Positions 1-8,822 of a stretch of DNA of 64,000 bases are shown piece by piece. Numbering within the stretch: position 1 is the stretch's first letter; each line of letters starts with the position of its first letter. The stretch spans positions 29,475-93,474 of the forward strand of contig DATLLJ010000143.1 in NCBI GenBank assembly GCA_035537875.1, written 5' to 3'. Both the position numbers and the translations under genes were made by a program. The DNA comes from DATLLJ01 sp035537875 (lineage in GTDB: Bacteria > Acidobacteriota > Vicinamibacteria > Vicinamibacterales > CAVVIG01). The notes under the pieces are model-generated. The model did not search any database. It saw only the letters and a program-made list of their open reading frames with translations, and had not been told where the DNA came from.

Positions 1-1
1 G

Positions 2-103
2 ATCAAGGCGGCCCTGTCCCGACATCTCGATCCCTCGAAGATCTCGATCGTCAAGGCCGGCGACTTCGCGAAGACGCGCGCGGGGACGGCGCCCAAACCA
101 TGA
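2..103 (+). CDS. C-terminal end of a probable M16-family peptidase (partial)
   Basis: Only the last 33 residues lie in the window. They read IKAALSRHLDPSKISIVKAG and then a short Thr/Ala/Pro-rich tail. The pattern of a helix, then HLDPSKISIVKAGDF, is typical of the end of pitrilysin/insulinase-like (M16) zinc peptidases, where it closes the last half-domain. No catalytic residue is visible because the HxxEH motif would lie far upstream. The stop codon overlaps the start of the next gene by 4 bases (ATGA), so the two are probably co-transcribed and translationally coupled. A peptidase before a peptide importer is a sensible pairing. The family call rests on a short stretch. Confidence 0.5.
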   Translation: MKAALSRHLDPSKISIVKAGDFAKTRAGTAPKP

Positions 104-1941
104 GACGTGGCGCCGCGGCCCTGACGCTCATCGTCTCGCTCCTGGCGGCCGGATGCGCCACGCCAGCGGCCGAGAGCGAGTTCTTCGGCAAGGTCGACCC
201 GCCCGAAGGTCAGGTGCTGCGGTACATTACGGGGTCGGAACCTGAATCGCTCGATCCCCAGTTCGGCACCGGTCAGCCTGAAGCGCGCATCTACATGGCG
301 CTCTACGAGGGGCTGACGGAATACCATCCCAAGACAACGCTGCCGATCCCCGCCATTGCCGAGCGGTGGGACGTCAACGAGGACTCATCGGAGTTCGTGT
401 TCCACCTTCGGCCAACCGCCCGCTGGTCGAACGGCGACGCGATTACCGCCCACGATTTCGTCTATAGCTTCCGACGCGGCCTCAGTCCAGCTTTCGCCTC
501 GCGGAACGCGTACATGTCGTACTACATCCTCTACGCGAGGGGCTATAACGAGGGCGGCGTGTTCGTCCGCGACCCGTCGAGCGGACGGTTCGTGCAGCGG
601 AGCGAGGTATCCGGCGAATCGCCGTTGCGTCTGGTTCTGCCCGGCGACGAGGCCACGCGCCGGCAGGCCATAGGAGCCGACCCTGCCCTGCAGAAGGTCA
701 CCGCAGGAAAACAGTTTGTGCCAATCAGGGCGGAAGACATCGGCGTCGAAGCCCTCGACGACCACACGCTGCGCATCACGTTGACTCAGGGCGCGCCGTT
801 TTTTGTCGGCATGACCGCGCATCAGTTCTTCAGACCGGTCCACCGCCCCACCGTCGAAAAGTTCGGCGTCCGCTGGACCGACCCCGAGCACATCGTGACC
901 TCGGGCCCGTTCATCCTGAAGGAATGGCGTCCCTACGATCGCCTGGTCGTCGTCGCTAACCCGATGTACTGGGACGCGGCGACCGTAAAGCTCAGGGAGA
1001 TTCGCTTTTACCCCATCGAAGTGCAGACAACGATGTTGAACCTCTACAAGGCGGGTGAGGTCGATGCGATTTACAACCATACCGTCCCGCCGTCGTGGCT
1101 GCCGATTATTCGCGGGTTGAAAGACTACATGGACGCTCCCGAGATCGCCATCGAGTACTACGGCATCAACACCACCAAACCGCCGATGGACGACTTGCGG
1201 GTGCGAAAAGCCTTCAACATGGCGATCGACAAAGCGGCGCTGGCGCGCTTCCGGGTCGTCGCGAAGCCGCTGACGGCGTTCACACCTGAGGGGATTTTCC
1301 CCGGTTACCCGCAGCCGCAGGGTGACGGGTTCGATGTGTCGCGCGCACGCGAGTTGCTGGCTGAAGCCGGGTACCGCGATGCCACCGGCAACTACGATCC
1401 CGGCGCCTTTCCGACCGATCAAGTCGAGCTCGTGTACAACACGCTCGAGGCGAACCGCCAGGTTGCCGAGTTCGTGCAGGCGCAGTGGAAGCAGAACCTC
1501 GGGATTACGGTGCCGCTGCGAAATATGGAGTTCCGGACGTTCCTGAGCGAGCGCTCCAACCTCAATTTCAAAGGCTTCGCGCGCGCGGGCTGGATTGGCG
1601 ATTACATGGATCCCTATACCTTCCTCGAGTTGTTCGCCGTCCCCTCACCGGGAACCAATAACGACTCCGGGTGGTTCGACCCTAAGTACGTCGATATGCT
1701 GTCGAAGGCAAATCGCACACTGGATCCGATGAAGCGCTTCGAGATCCTCGCCCAGGCCGAGGCCTACATGCTCGAGGCGCAGCCGATCATTCCTCTGCTC
1801 ACGCGCGCGACCGACTGGATGAAGAAGCCGTACGTCAAGGGCATGTATCCCAATCCCGGAACGCTGCACGCCTGGAAATTCGTCTACATCGAACACGATC
1901 CCGCCAAATGGGATTACGGCGTGCCAGCCCTCGCCGACTAG
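100..1941 (+). CDS. oppA: Peptide ABC transporter substrate-binding lipoprotein (SBP_bac_5 family)
   Basis: This is the extracytoplasmic solute receptor of an Opp/Dpp-type importer; it would capture peptides and deliver them to the permeases encoded next. The 613-residue length fits the family. The N-terminus is a lipoprotein signal (MRRGAAALTLIVSLLAAGC) with lipobox LAAGC, so Cys19 should be lipidated. The mature part opens with the family pattern of a predicted strand followed by EPESLDPQFG, then YEGLTEYHP, and FHLRPTARWSNGDAITAHDF, the classic SBP_bac_5 signature. The gene starts inside the stop codon of the upstream peptidase and ends 6 bases before the permease gene, so it heads an importer operon. 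Long OppA-like receptors of this type resemble MppA/OppA. The substrate (oligopeptide, dipeptide or murein peptide) cannot be read from the sequence. Confidence 0.93.
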   Translation: MRRGAAALTLIVSLLAAGCATPAAESEFFGKVDPPEGQVLRYITGSEPESLDPQFGTGQPEARIYMALYEGLTEYHPKTTLPIPAIAERWDVNEDSSEFVFHLRPTARWSNGDAITAHDFVYSFRRGLSPAFASRNAYMSYYILYARGYNEGGVFVRDPSSGRFVQRSEVSGESPLRLVLPGDEATRRQAIGADPALQKVTAGKQFVPIRAEDIGVEALDDHTLRITLTQGAPFFVGMTAHQFFRPVHRPTVEKFGVRWTDPEHIVTSGPFILKEWRPYDRLVVVANPMYWDAATVKLREIRFYPIEVQTTMLNLYKAGEVDAIYNHTVPPSWLPIIRGLKDYMDAPEIAIEYYGINTTKPPMDDLRVRKAFNMAIDKAALARFRVVAKPLTAFTPEGIFPGYPQPQGDGFDVSRARELLAEAGYRDATGNYDPGAFPTDQVELVYNTLEANRQVAEFVQAQWKQNLGITVPLRNMEFRTFLSERSNLNFKGFARAGWIGDYMDPYTFLELFAVPSPGTNNDSGWFDPKYVDMLSKANRTLDPMKRFEILAQAEAYMLEAQPIIPLLTRATDWMKKPYVKGMYPNPGTLHAWKFVYIEHDPAKWDYGVPALAD

Positions 1942-1947
1942 CGCCGC

Positions 1948-2868
1948 ATGCTGCGATTTGTCATCAGACGCCTGATTGTCACCCTTCCCCTCGTGCTCGT
2001 GGTCATCACGCTCACGTGGGGCCTGATCAGGCTCGCGCCCGGTAATTTTTACGCCTCCGAGCGTGCGCTTCCGGCAGCCGTCGAACAGAACATCCGCGTG
2101 AAGTACGGCCTCGATCAGCCCTGGTACGTTCAGTACGGGCGGATGTTGGGCAACGCGTTGCGAGGCGACCTCGGTACATCGCTGCAATACGAGGGGCGGT
2201 CGGTCAACGAAATCCTCGCAAGGACGATTCCAGTGTCGGCCGCCGTGGGCTTCCTGGCGTACGGGCTGGCGCTGGTGGTCGGCGTGGCAGCCGGAACGCT
2301 GGCCGCCGTCAAGCAGAACTCGGCACTCGATTACACATCGATGGCGGTGGCGATGTTCGGCATCTCACTCCCCAACTTCGTCCTGGGCCCGCTCCTGGTT
2401 CTGCTGTTCTCGCTCACGCTCTACTGGCTCCCGCCCGCGCGGTGGGACGGCCTGCCCAGCCGCAGCATGGTGCTGCCGGTCCTGACGCTCTCGGCCGTCT
2501 ACATGGCATACATCGCCAGGCTGGCACGGGCCGGCATGCTCGAAGTGCTGCGTTCGGATTACATCCGCACAGCTCGAGCGAAAGGTCTCGACGAAAAACA
2601 GGTCATCCTCCGGCACGCGATGCGAGGGGGCCTGCTGCCGGTCGTGTCGTTCAGCGGTCCGGCGCTCGCCATCCTGATCACCGGCACGGTGGTCGTCGAA
2701 CGGATTTTCGCGCTCCCGGGTGTCGGCAACTACTTCATCCAGGCAAATCTCAACCGGGACGAGCCGCTCATCCTCGGCATCGTGGTGTTCATCTCGATCG
2801 TCGTGCTCTTCTTCAACCTGCTGGTGGACGTCGCATACGGATTTATCGATCCACGGGTGAGGTACTGA
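1948..2868 (+). CDS. oppB: Oligopeptide/dipeptide ABC transporter permease, OppB/DppB type
   Basis: This is the first inner-membrane permease subunit of the importer. The 306-residue protein begins with the usual DppB pattern MLRFVIRRLIVTLPLVLVV. It then shows LAPGNFY and YGLDQPWYVQYGRML, and about six hydrophobic segments. The EAA loop that docks to the ATPase is visible as YIRTARAKGLDEKQVILRH, followed by the ALPGVGNYF motif close to the C-terminus. The family signature and length are standard. It starts 6 bases after the receptor gene. A 167-base gap with 8-bp repeats separates it from the second permease, which is unusual inside such an operon. Confidence 0.94.
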   Translation: MLRFVIRRLIVTLPLVLVVITLTWGLIRLAPGNFYASERALPAAVEQNIRVKYGLDQPWYVQYGRMLGNALRGDLGTSLQYEGRSVNEILARTIPVSAAVGFLAYGLALVVGVAAGTLAAVKQNSALDYTSMAVAMFGISLPNFVLGPLLVLLFSLTLYWLPPARWDGLPSRSMVLPVLTLSAVYMAYIARLARAGMLEVLRSDYIRTARAKGLDEKQVILRHAMRGGLLPVVSFSGPALAILITGTVVVERIFALPGVGNYFIQANLNRDEPLILGIVVFISIVVLFFNLLVDVAYGFIDPRVRY

Positions 2869-2871
2869 ATT

Positions 2872-3006
2872 GGATAATCGGGTAATCGGGTAATCGGGTA
2901 ATTGATTTGGAGATTGGGTACAAAGGGCATGTCAATCGGGCAATCGATTGAGCAATCGACAGGTATGAACCGATCCCTCAATCGATTACCCGATTACCAG
3001 ATTAGC
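2872..3006. repeat. Octamer tandem repeat and inverted copy between the two permease genes
   Basis: The gap contains at least three tandem copies of an 8-bp unit (TAATCGGG), with degenerate copies after them. A reverse-complement array follows at about 2974-3006 (units like CGATTACC). The block at 2889-2908 pairs with 2979-2998 with few mismatches, so the transcript could form a long hairpin with a loop of about 70 bases. It lies within an operon, between oppB and oppC, so it may affect mRNA stability or stoichiometry. The same short-unit style is seen elsewhere in the window with 7-bp units. Confidence 0.7.
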
Positions 3007-3035
3007 CAACTCCTAGATTCACGGAGACGAGCCGC

Positions 3036-3971
3036 GTGAGCGGAGCCATCGAAGAAGTCTCTGCCGGCGAGTCTCTCTGGATGGCGGCGTGGCGGCGACT
3101 GCTGCGCAACCGGTTGGCGGTCTTCGGCATGGCGATGGTCGGCGTCATCGTGACGGTGTCGCTGGCGGGTCCGCCGATCATCCGGGCGGCAACCGGCTAC
3201 ACCTACGACTACATTCCGCCCGAAGCCGACCTGATCCGCTCCTTTCCCCCACTCCAGGCGCCCGACGGCTCGTTCTCTCTCCGCCATCCGATGGGAACCG
3301 ACAGCTCCGGGCGCGACATGCTGGCCCGCGTTCTGCTGGGCGGCCGCATCTCGCTCATGGTCGGCATCATCTCGACGCTCGTGTCGCTCATCATCGGCAT
3401 TGCGTACGGCGCGACGGCCGGTTACATCGGCGGCCACCTGGACGACGTGATGATGCGCATCGTCGACGTGCTGTACGCCATTCCGTACATGATGATCGTC
3501 ATCGCGCTCCTCGCGCTCTTCGGCAACCAATCGCCCATCGGACAGCTCTTCCTGCTCTTCGCGGCGCTCGGCGCCGTCTCGTGGTTGACGATGGCGAGGA
3601 TCGTGCGCGGGCAGGTGCTGTCACTCAAGAACCGCGAGTTCGTGTTGGCCGCCCGCGCCACCGGCGTGTCCACCACCAAGATCATCCTCCGGCACCTCGT
3701 TCCCAACACCATCGGCCCCGTCATCGTCTACGCGACGCTCACCATACCGTCGGTGATGCTGCAGGAGGCGTTTCTTTCGTTCCTCGGCCTCGGCGTGCAG
3801 GCACCGCTCGCGTCCTGGGGCAGCCTCGCGAACGAGGGAATTCAGAACATCGCCGTGTTTCCGTGGCAGCTCTTCTTCCCCGGGCTCACGATGGCGATCA
3901 CGCTCGTCTCGCTCAACTTTCTCGGCGACGGACTGCGTGACGCGCTCGATCCGCAGACGCGCCGCACCTGA
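3036..3971 (+). CDS. oppC: Oligopeptide/dipeptide ABC transporter permease, OppC/DppC type
   Basis: This is the second permease subunit, 311 residues. It has the OppC_N pattern (SLWMAAWRRLLRNRLAVFG), a periplasmic segment ending in HPMGTDSSGRDMLARVLLGG (a strong DppC signature), and the EAA loop REFVLAARATGVSTTKIILRH. The C-terminal part has the usual GDGLRDALDPQ ending. The start codon is GTG, chosen because it follows an ACGGAGA ribosome site and gives a normal N-terminus. It would pair with the OppB-like subunit to form the channel energised by the two ATPases encoded downstream. Confidence 0.94.
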   Translation: MSGAIEEVSAGESLWMAAWRRLLRNRLAVFGMAMVGVIVTVSLAGPPIIRAATGYTYDYIPPEADLIRSFPPLQAPDGSFSLRHPMGTDSSGRDMLARVLLGGRISLMVGIISTLVSLIIGIAYGATAGYIGGHLDDVMMRIVDVLYAIPYMMIVIALLALFGNQSPIGQLFLLFAALGAVSWLTMARIVRGQVLSLKNREFVLAARATGVSTTKIILRHLVPNTIGPVIVYATLTIPSVMLQEAFLSFLGLGVQAPLASWGSLANEGIQNIAVFPWQLFFPGLTMAITLVSLNFLGDGLRDALDPQTRRT

Positions 3972-4030
3972 ATGTCCTCCAGCTTCACGGCGCGTGTCTC
4001 CGGCGACATCAGAATGGGAACCACAGACTA

Positions 4031-5017
<987 letters not shown>

Positions 5018-5027
5018 GCCTCGACCG

Positions 5028-6074
5028 ATGAGCACGCTGCTCTCGGTCCGCAACCTCAAGGTGCACTTCGACCTGGGCGGCGGGACGATGTGGGATCGCC
5101 TGACGGGGGGCAGCCCGACGCGGCGCGTGGTGCGAGCCGTTGACGGCGTCACGCTCGACATCCTCGAGGGCGAAACGCTCGGCTTGGTCGGTGAGTCCGG
5201 GTGCGGCAAGTCCACTCTCGGTCGCGCCATCTTGAGGCTGGTGGAACCGACGGCGGGCGAAGTGGTGTTCAGAGGAAGAGACCTGGCGCACCTCTCGCCG
5301 CGACGACTCCGCGACGAGCGGCGTCATCTGCAGATGATCTTTCAGGATCCGTACGCCTCGCTCAATCCACGAATGACCGTGGGCGAGATCATCGCCGAAC
5401 CCATCGAGACGTTCGGCCTGGCGCGGGGACAGGCGAAGCGCGATCTCGTGCGAGAGCTGATGGGCACGGTCGGTCTCAGCCCGCGGCACATCAAGCGATA
5501 TCCGCATGAGTTCTCCGGCGGCCAGCAGCAGCGCATCGGCATCGCGCGCGCGCTCGCGGCTCACCCCGACTTCATCGTCGCAGACGAGCCCATTTCAGCG
5601 CTCGACGTGTCCATTCAGGCGCAGATCATGAACCTGATGGAGACGCTTCGACGGCAGCGCAACCTCACGTACCTGTTCATCTCCCACGACCTGCGCGCCG
5701 TGCGGCATACGGCCGACCGCGTCGCGGTGATGTACCTCGGCAAAATCGTCGAACTCGCGGACGCGAAGGTCATTTACGACGACCCGTTGATGCCATATAC
5801 GAAGGCGCTGATCTCAGCCGTTCCTGTACCGGATCCGAAGATCGAGGCCACGAGACGCCGGATGGTGCTCGAGGGTGATGTGCCATCGCCCATCAACCCG
5901 CCCCCGGGTTGCCATTTTCATACACGCTGTCCGTTCGTGGTGGCGGCCTGCCGGGAGGTGGTGCCACCGCTCGTAGAGGTCAAACGGGGCCACTACGCCG
6001 CCTGTATCAGGATCAGCCGCGACCAGCCTCGCATCGACGACGTTCCGGCCGGGGCGACGCCCGGACTTCCCTAG
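5028..6074 (+). CDS. oppF: Peptide ABC transporter ATP-binding protein, OppF/DppF type
   Basis: This is the second ATPase subunit. It shows Walker A GESGCGKST, signature FSGGQQQRI, Walker B FIVADEPISALD, and the C-terminal cysteine-containing tail (PPPGCHFHTRCPF and following). The start at 5028 (MSTLLSVRNLKVHF) matches the family better than an in-frame ATG 27 bases upstream, which would overlap the oppD stop. An insert after the first strand (GGGTMWDRLTGG) before the core domain is common in OppF. It is the last gene of the importer operon; no clear terminator hairpin was found in the 174 bases that follow. Confidence 0.94.
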   Translation: MSTLLSVRNLKVHFDLGGGTMWDRLTGGSPTRRVVRAVDGVTLDILEGETLGLVGESGCGKSTLGRAILRLVEPTAGEVVFRGRDLAHLSPRRLRDERRHLQMIFQDPYASLNPRMTVGEIIAEPIETFGLARGQAKRDLVRELMGTVGLSPRHIKRYPHEFSGGQQQRIGIARALAAHPDFIVADEPISALDVSIQAQIMNLMETLRRQRNLTYLFISHDLRAVRHTADRVAVMYLGKIVELADAKVIYDDPLMPYTKALISAVPVPDPKIEATRRRMVLEGDVPSPINPPPGCHFHTRCPFVVAACREVVPPLVEVKRGHYAACIRISRDQPRIDDVPAGATPGLP

Positions 6075-6248
6075 GAAAGACGGGTCGGAGTGTCGGCTTC
6101 CCCGAGAGCGCGAACTCCTTGCATTGGCCAATTCCGAGGCTTACACTCACGGAAGTTCCGACCGTAACGATAGTTCGGCCTCGCGACTTCTGCGAGGTTC
6201 ACGCCCCGCGTCGCGTCAGGCCTCTGTGATCGTCTTAAAGGAGGAGCC

Positions 6249-6656
6249 ATGACTTGGGCACCCCGGCGCGCTCTCGTTCCTCTTGTCGGCGTCATCACCT
6301 TCAGCTCGGTCCTCGCCGGATGCTCCGGCAGCAGCGCGAACGGCGCGGTCGGTACCTCCGGAGATGCGGGTAATTTCATCGCGGTGGACACGGCCAGCCC
6401 GCCAGTCGTCACCCTCCAGAACATGACCGACCAGCCGCTCGTGGATATCAACGTCGCTCTCAAGAGCGGCATCCTGCTGTTCAGCGACAGCATCAGCCGT
6501 CTCGAGCCGAAAGAGAAACGGCAGCTGCGACACGGCGACTTCGCGAGCCGAGACGGCACGCCGTTCAGCCTTCGCATCGCCCGCCCGCGGGAGGTGATCC
6601 TCACGGCCAAGGATCTCAGCGGAAAACAGATGGAAGCCACGGTCCCCTGGAAGTAG
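6249..6656 (+). CDS. Small lipoprotein of unknown function
   Basis: This 135-residue protein has a lipoprotein signal (MTWAPRRALVPLVGVITFSS followed by VLAGC), so it is probably anchored to a membrane on the outside. The mature part looks like one small beta domain: it contains SPPVVTLQNMTDQPLVDINV and SRLEPKEKRQLRHGDF, reminiscent of a modest immunoglobulin-like or 'hanging' domain. I do not recognise a family. A strong ribosome site (AAAGGAGGAG) supports the start. It stands alone, with a hairpin after it, ahead of a separately promoted membrane-protein pair. Confidence 0.75.
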   Translation: MTWAPRRALVPLVGVITFSSVLAGCSGSSANGAVGTSGDAGNFIAVDTASPPVVTLQNMTDQPLVDINVALKSGILLFSDSISRLEPKEKRQLRHGDFASRDGTPFSLRIARPREVILTAKDLSGKQMEATVPWK

Positions 6657-6664
6657 AGTCATCC

Positions 6665-6704
6665 GAGAGCAGGCGGCCCGGACCGACGCCGGGTCGCCTC
6701 TCGC
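6665..6704 (+). terminator. Hairpin after the lipoprotein gene
   Basis: An imperfect GC-rich inverted repeat pairs GAGAG..GGCG.CCCGG with CCGGG.CGCC..CTC, and a short CTTTG follows. It lacks a strong T-run, so it may be a weak terminator. It sits just before the -35 element of the next gene. Confidence 0.45.
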
Positions 6705-6705
6705 T

Positions 6706-6735
6706 TTGACATCCCCCCCTGCGCCTAGATAAGAT
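6706..6735 (+). promoter_or_regulatory. Sigma70-like promoter for the DUF6644-like pair
   Basis: TTGACA (6706-6711) is followed after 18 bases by TAAGAT (6730-6735). The ATG of the next gene is only 11 bases beyond the -10 box and no Shine-Dalgarno sequence is visible, so the transcript would be leaderless or nearly so. Confidence 0.55.
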
Positions 6736-6746
6736 GCGCCGCTCCC

Positions 6747-7235
6747 ATGACCATCCTCGAAGTCTGCCAGCTGATTGAGAACAGTCAGATTGGGACCAGC
6801 ATCCGCGAGTCGAACAACTACTGGATGTTGAACGGCGCCCATGTCCTCAGCCTGGCGATGTCGGTCGGCGCGATCTTCTGGTTCGATCTCCGCGCCATGG
6901 GCGTCAACATGCGCCATGTGCGCGTGTCAGAGGTCTATCGCCAGATCAGCGGCTGGATGTACGGCGGATTCGTCACGATGTTCATCACCGGCGTGCTGCT
7001 CTTCTGGGCACACGCCGCCACGTCCTACATGAACATCTATTTCCGGATCAAGTTCCTGGCGATGGGCCTGGCCGTGCTGAACGCCATGTATTTCAACGTC
7101 AAAACGGCGCGCGGCATCGCGGCCTGGGATGCGAACCCGGTGCCGCCGCCGGGCGTCCGGATCGCCGGCATCTTCTCCATCGTCATGTGGGCCGGCGTGA
7201 TCGCGGCCGGCCGCCTGATGGCCTACACTTTCTAG
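6747..7235 (+). CDS. DUF6644-like integral membrane protein A
   Basis: The 162-residue protein has about four transmembrane segments and begins with an amphipathic stretch (MTILEVCQLIENSQIGTSIR). The pattern SIRESNNYWMLNGAHVLSLAMSVG, then FWFDLRAMGVNMRHV, is characteristic of DUF6644-type proteins, which are related to DUF2214-like membrane proteins. A His in the first membrane helix (NGAHVL) recurs in that family and might bind a cofactor, but this is inference. It starts 11 bases after a -10 box. The next gene encodes a second protein of similar type, 2 bases after this stop. Both lie directly upstream of two DUF6152 genes, so a shared membrane/secreted process is likely. Confidence 0.72.
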   Translation: MTILEVCQLIENSQIGTSIRESNNYWMLNGAHVLSLAMSVGAIFWFDLRAMGVNMRHVRVSEVYRQISGWMYGGFVTMFITGVLLFWAHAATSYMNIYFRIKFLAMGLAVLNAMYFNVKTARGIAAWDANPVPPPGVRIAGIFSIVMWAGVIAAGRLMAYTF

Positions 7236-7237
7236 CC

Positions 7238-7705
7238 ATGGCGCTATCGATTTCTCAGTGGGCGGAAATGAGCTGGTGGGGCACCTTCGTCCGCGAATCG
7301 ACGATGGGCTTCGCGATCGCGTCCGTGTTCCTGCTGTTCGGGCTCACGCTTCTGCTGGGAGGCATTTTCCTGATGAGCCTCCGCCTGTTCGGTCTCATTC
7401 TGACCGACCGGTCGGTCTCCCAGGTAGGCCGCGACTTCCGGAAGTGGACCCTGGCTGGCTTGGTTCTGGCCCTCGTCTCGGGACCAACCATGTGGGCGGC
7501 CACCGCGATGCGCTACTACGACAGCCCGGCGTTCTGGCTGGAGCAGCAAATCCTGGCCGTGGCCATCGTCTTCCATTTCTCACTGTGGGAATGGGTTATC
7601 CGAAAAGATGACGCGCCGGCCGTCCTGCGGGCATTTACCGGTGCGCTGGCGCTGTTCCTGTGGTTTGGCGTCGGCGTGATGGGCCGCGCCATAGGGTTTT
7701 TCTGA
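7238..7705 (+). CDS. DUF6644-like integral membrane protein B
   Basis: This 155-residue membrane protein is probably a diverged partner of the gene before it. It shares the opening logic (WWGTFVRESTMGFAIASVFLL, aligning with TSIRESNNYWMLNGAHVLSL), a LRLFGLIL block matching the DLRAMG block, and about four hydrophobic segments. The His of the first helix in the partner is not obvious here, but a later helix has VFHFSLWEWV with a His. The start was placed at the ATG 2 bases after the previous stop, giving a normal N-terminus; a longer in-frame form overlapping the previous gene is unlikely. The two proteins may form a heteromeric membrane complex. Confidence 0.7.
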   Translation: MALSISQWAEMSWWGTFVRESTMGFAIASVFLLFGLTLLLGGIFLMSLRLFGLILTDRSVSQVGRDFRKWTLAGLVLALVSGPTMWAATAMRYYDSPAFWLEQQILAVAIVFHFSLWEWVIRKDDAPAVLRAFTGALALFLWFGVGVMGRAIGFF

Positions 7706-7711
7706 ATATTC

Positions 7712-7740
7712 TTGACTTGTCCGCCGGGGACCCCAATAAT
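7712..7740 (+). promoter_or_regulatory. Sigma70-like promoter of DUF6152 gene 1
   Basis: TTGACT (7712-7717), 17-base spacer ending in CCCC, then AATAAT (7735-7740). The same elements with identical spacing precede the paralogue 537 bases downstream. Confidence 0.7.
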
Positions 7741-7777
7741 TTTAGGAGATTCACGCCCACCGAATCTGGAGGTCGCA

Positions 7778-8170
7778 ATGGCACGTAAGCTCGTCACCTT
7801 GGCCCTTGGCATCGGCGTTCTGGTGTCCGCAGCCCCACTCGTTGCGCACCACTCCGTTTCGGCGGAGTTCGACACCACCAAGACCATCAAGTTCGTTGGC
7901 AAGGTCAAGGAAGTGAACTGGGGAAATCCCCACATTTACACCAGCGTGGAGACCACCGACCCGGATACCGGCAAGCCGGCGGTGTTCAGAGTCGAAGGCG
8001 GTGCGCCCAACGCCCTGTTCCGGCAAGGCTGGCGCAAGGACACGCTGAAGATCGGCGAAACGGTGACGGTGACGGGCAACCGCGCCAAGAACCCTGACTC
8101 GCCCAATATCGGCCAGGCGACGATTCTGAACGAGGCCGGCAAGCGGGTGTACGCTGGGTCGAACAACTGA
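7778..8170 (+). CDS. Secreted DUF6152 protein 1
   Basis: This 130-residue exported protein has signal peptide MARKLVTLALGIGVLVSAAP. The mature domain starts at AHHSVSAEFD and carries the DUF6152 hallmarks FVGKVKEVNWGNPHIYT, FRVEGGAPNALFRQGW and VTVTGNRAKNPDS. The pattern suggests a small beta-barrel (OB-like) fold. Function is unknown; the conserved HH after the signal peptide and NPH might bind metal, which is inference. The start is supported by GGAGG 6 bases upstream of ATG. It has its own promoter and terminator and is tandemly duplicated. A related domain appears fused to the C-terminus of two WEGDTLV proteins in this window. Confidence 0.85.
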   Translation: MARKLVTLALGIGVLVSAAPLVAHHSVSAEFDTTKTIKFVGKVKEVNWGNPHIYTSVETTDPDTGKPAVFRVEGGAPNALFRQGWRKDTLKIGETVTVTGNRAKNPDSPNIGQATILNEAGKRVYAGSNN

Positions 8171-8200
8171 GCCGGGGGGCCAATTTCGCCACGATTTTCA

Positions 8201-8231
8201 AGGGGCAGCGGCGGGGCCGCCGCCCCTTTCT
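8201..8231 (+). terminator. Rho-independent terminator after DUF6152 gene 1
   Basis: Stem AGGGGCAGCGGC / GCCGCCGCCCCT with a short loop, followed by TTTC and TTG. It separates the two DUF6152 transcription units. Confidence 0.75.
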
Positions 8232-8248
8232 TGTCGATGATTACGCTC

Positions 8249-8277
8249 TTGACTTGGCGACGAGTCGCCCCAATAAT
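8249..8277 (+). promoter_or_regulatory. Sigma70-like promoter of DUF6152 gene 2
   Basis: TTGACT (8249-8254), 17-base spacer ending in CCCC, then AATAAT (8272-8277). It is the same architecture as the promoter of gene 1, so the promoter was probably duplicated with the gene and kept. Confidence 0.7.
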
Positions 8278-8309
8278 CTGCAGAGAGTTTAATGAATGAG
8301 GAGGCCGTA

Positions 8310-8717
8310 ATGGCACGAAGACTCGTGAGCCTGCTCTTAGGCGTCGGCGTTCTGGTCGCAGCGGCTCCCCTTGTCGCTCACCATTCGGTGTCAGCGGAAT
8401 TTGATACGACGAAGACGATCAAGTTCACTGGCAAGGTGAAGCAGATCGACTGGGGGAACCCGCACATCTACACGCAGGTGGAAACGACCGACCCCGCCAC
8501 CGGAAAGCCGATCGTGTTCAAGGTCGAGGGTGGACCGCCGAACTCGCTCTTCCGGGCCGGCTGGCGGAAAGACTCGCTGAAGGTCGGCGAGACCGTAACC
8601 GTGACCGGCAATCGCGCCAAGAATCCCGACTCTCCGAACGTCGGTCAGGCGACGATTCTCAACTCCGCTGGCAAGCGCATCTACTCCGGCCAGGCCGAGG
8701 GCGCAGCCACGCCGTAG
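8310..8717 (+). CDS. Secreted DUF6152 protein 2
   Basis: This 135-residue protein is a close paralogue of the gene before it. It shares the signal (MARRLVSLLLGVGVLVAAAP), AHHSVSAEFDTTKTIKF, VKQIDWGNPHIYT, and the VTVTGNRAKNPDSPNVGQAT block. The start was moved to the ATG preceded by GAGGAGG; an ATG 18 bases earlier lies upstream of that ribosome site and is unlikely. It differs from its partner in an extra C-terminal tail (GQAEGAATP). Function is unknown, as for gene 1. Confidence 0.85.
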   Translation: MARRLVSLLLGVGVLVAAAPLVAHHSVSAEFDTTKTIKFTGKVKQIDWGNPHIYTQVETTDPATGKPIVFKVEGGPPNSLFRAGWRKDSLKVGETVTVTGNRAKNPDSPNVGQATILNSAGKRIYSGQAEGAATP

Positions 8718-8743
8718 TCGATTCGGAAATCGATCTGCAAGAC

Positions 8744-8776
8744 AAAAAGGGACAGCGAAATTCGCTGTCCCTTTTG
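8744..8776. terminator. Strong bidirectional terminator
   Basis: A near-perfect hairpin, arms AAAAGGGACAGCGAA and TTCGCTGTCCCTTTT, has A-run and T-run flanks. It lies between convergent genes (DUF6152 gene 2 and the minus-strand WEGDTLV gene) and can serve both strands. Confidence 0.88.
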
Positions 8777-8822
8777 TTTTGTGCAGGGCTCGCCCCCGCC
8801 ACAACCCGGATTCGCCGCTGCG

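Noticed and set aside
385..1422. Long open frame on the minus strand across the peptide-binding lipoprotein gene
   Set aside because: It is antisense to a full-length, well-conserved gene; its translation is rich in Arg/Asp/His and shows no domain, as expected for a high-GC shadow frame.
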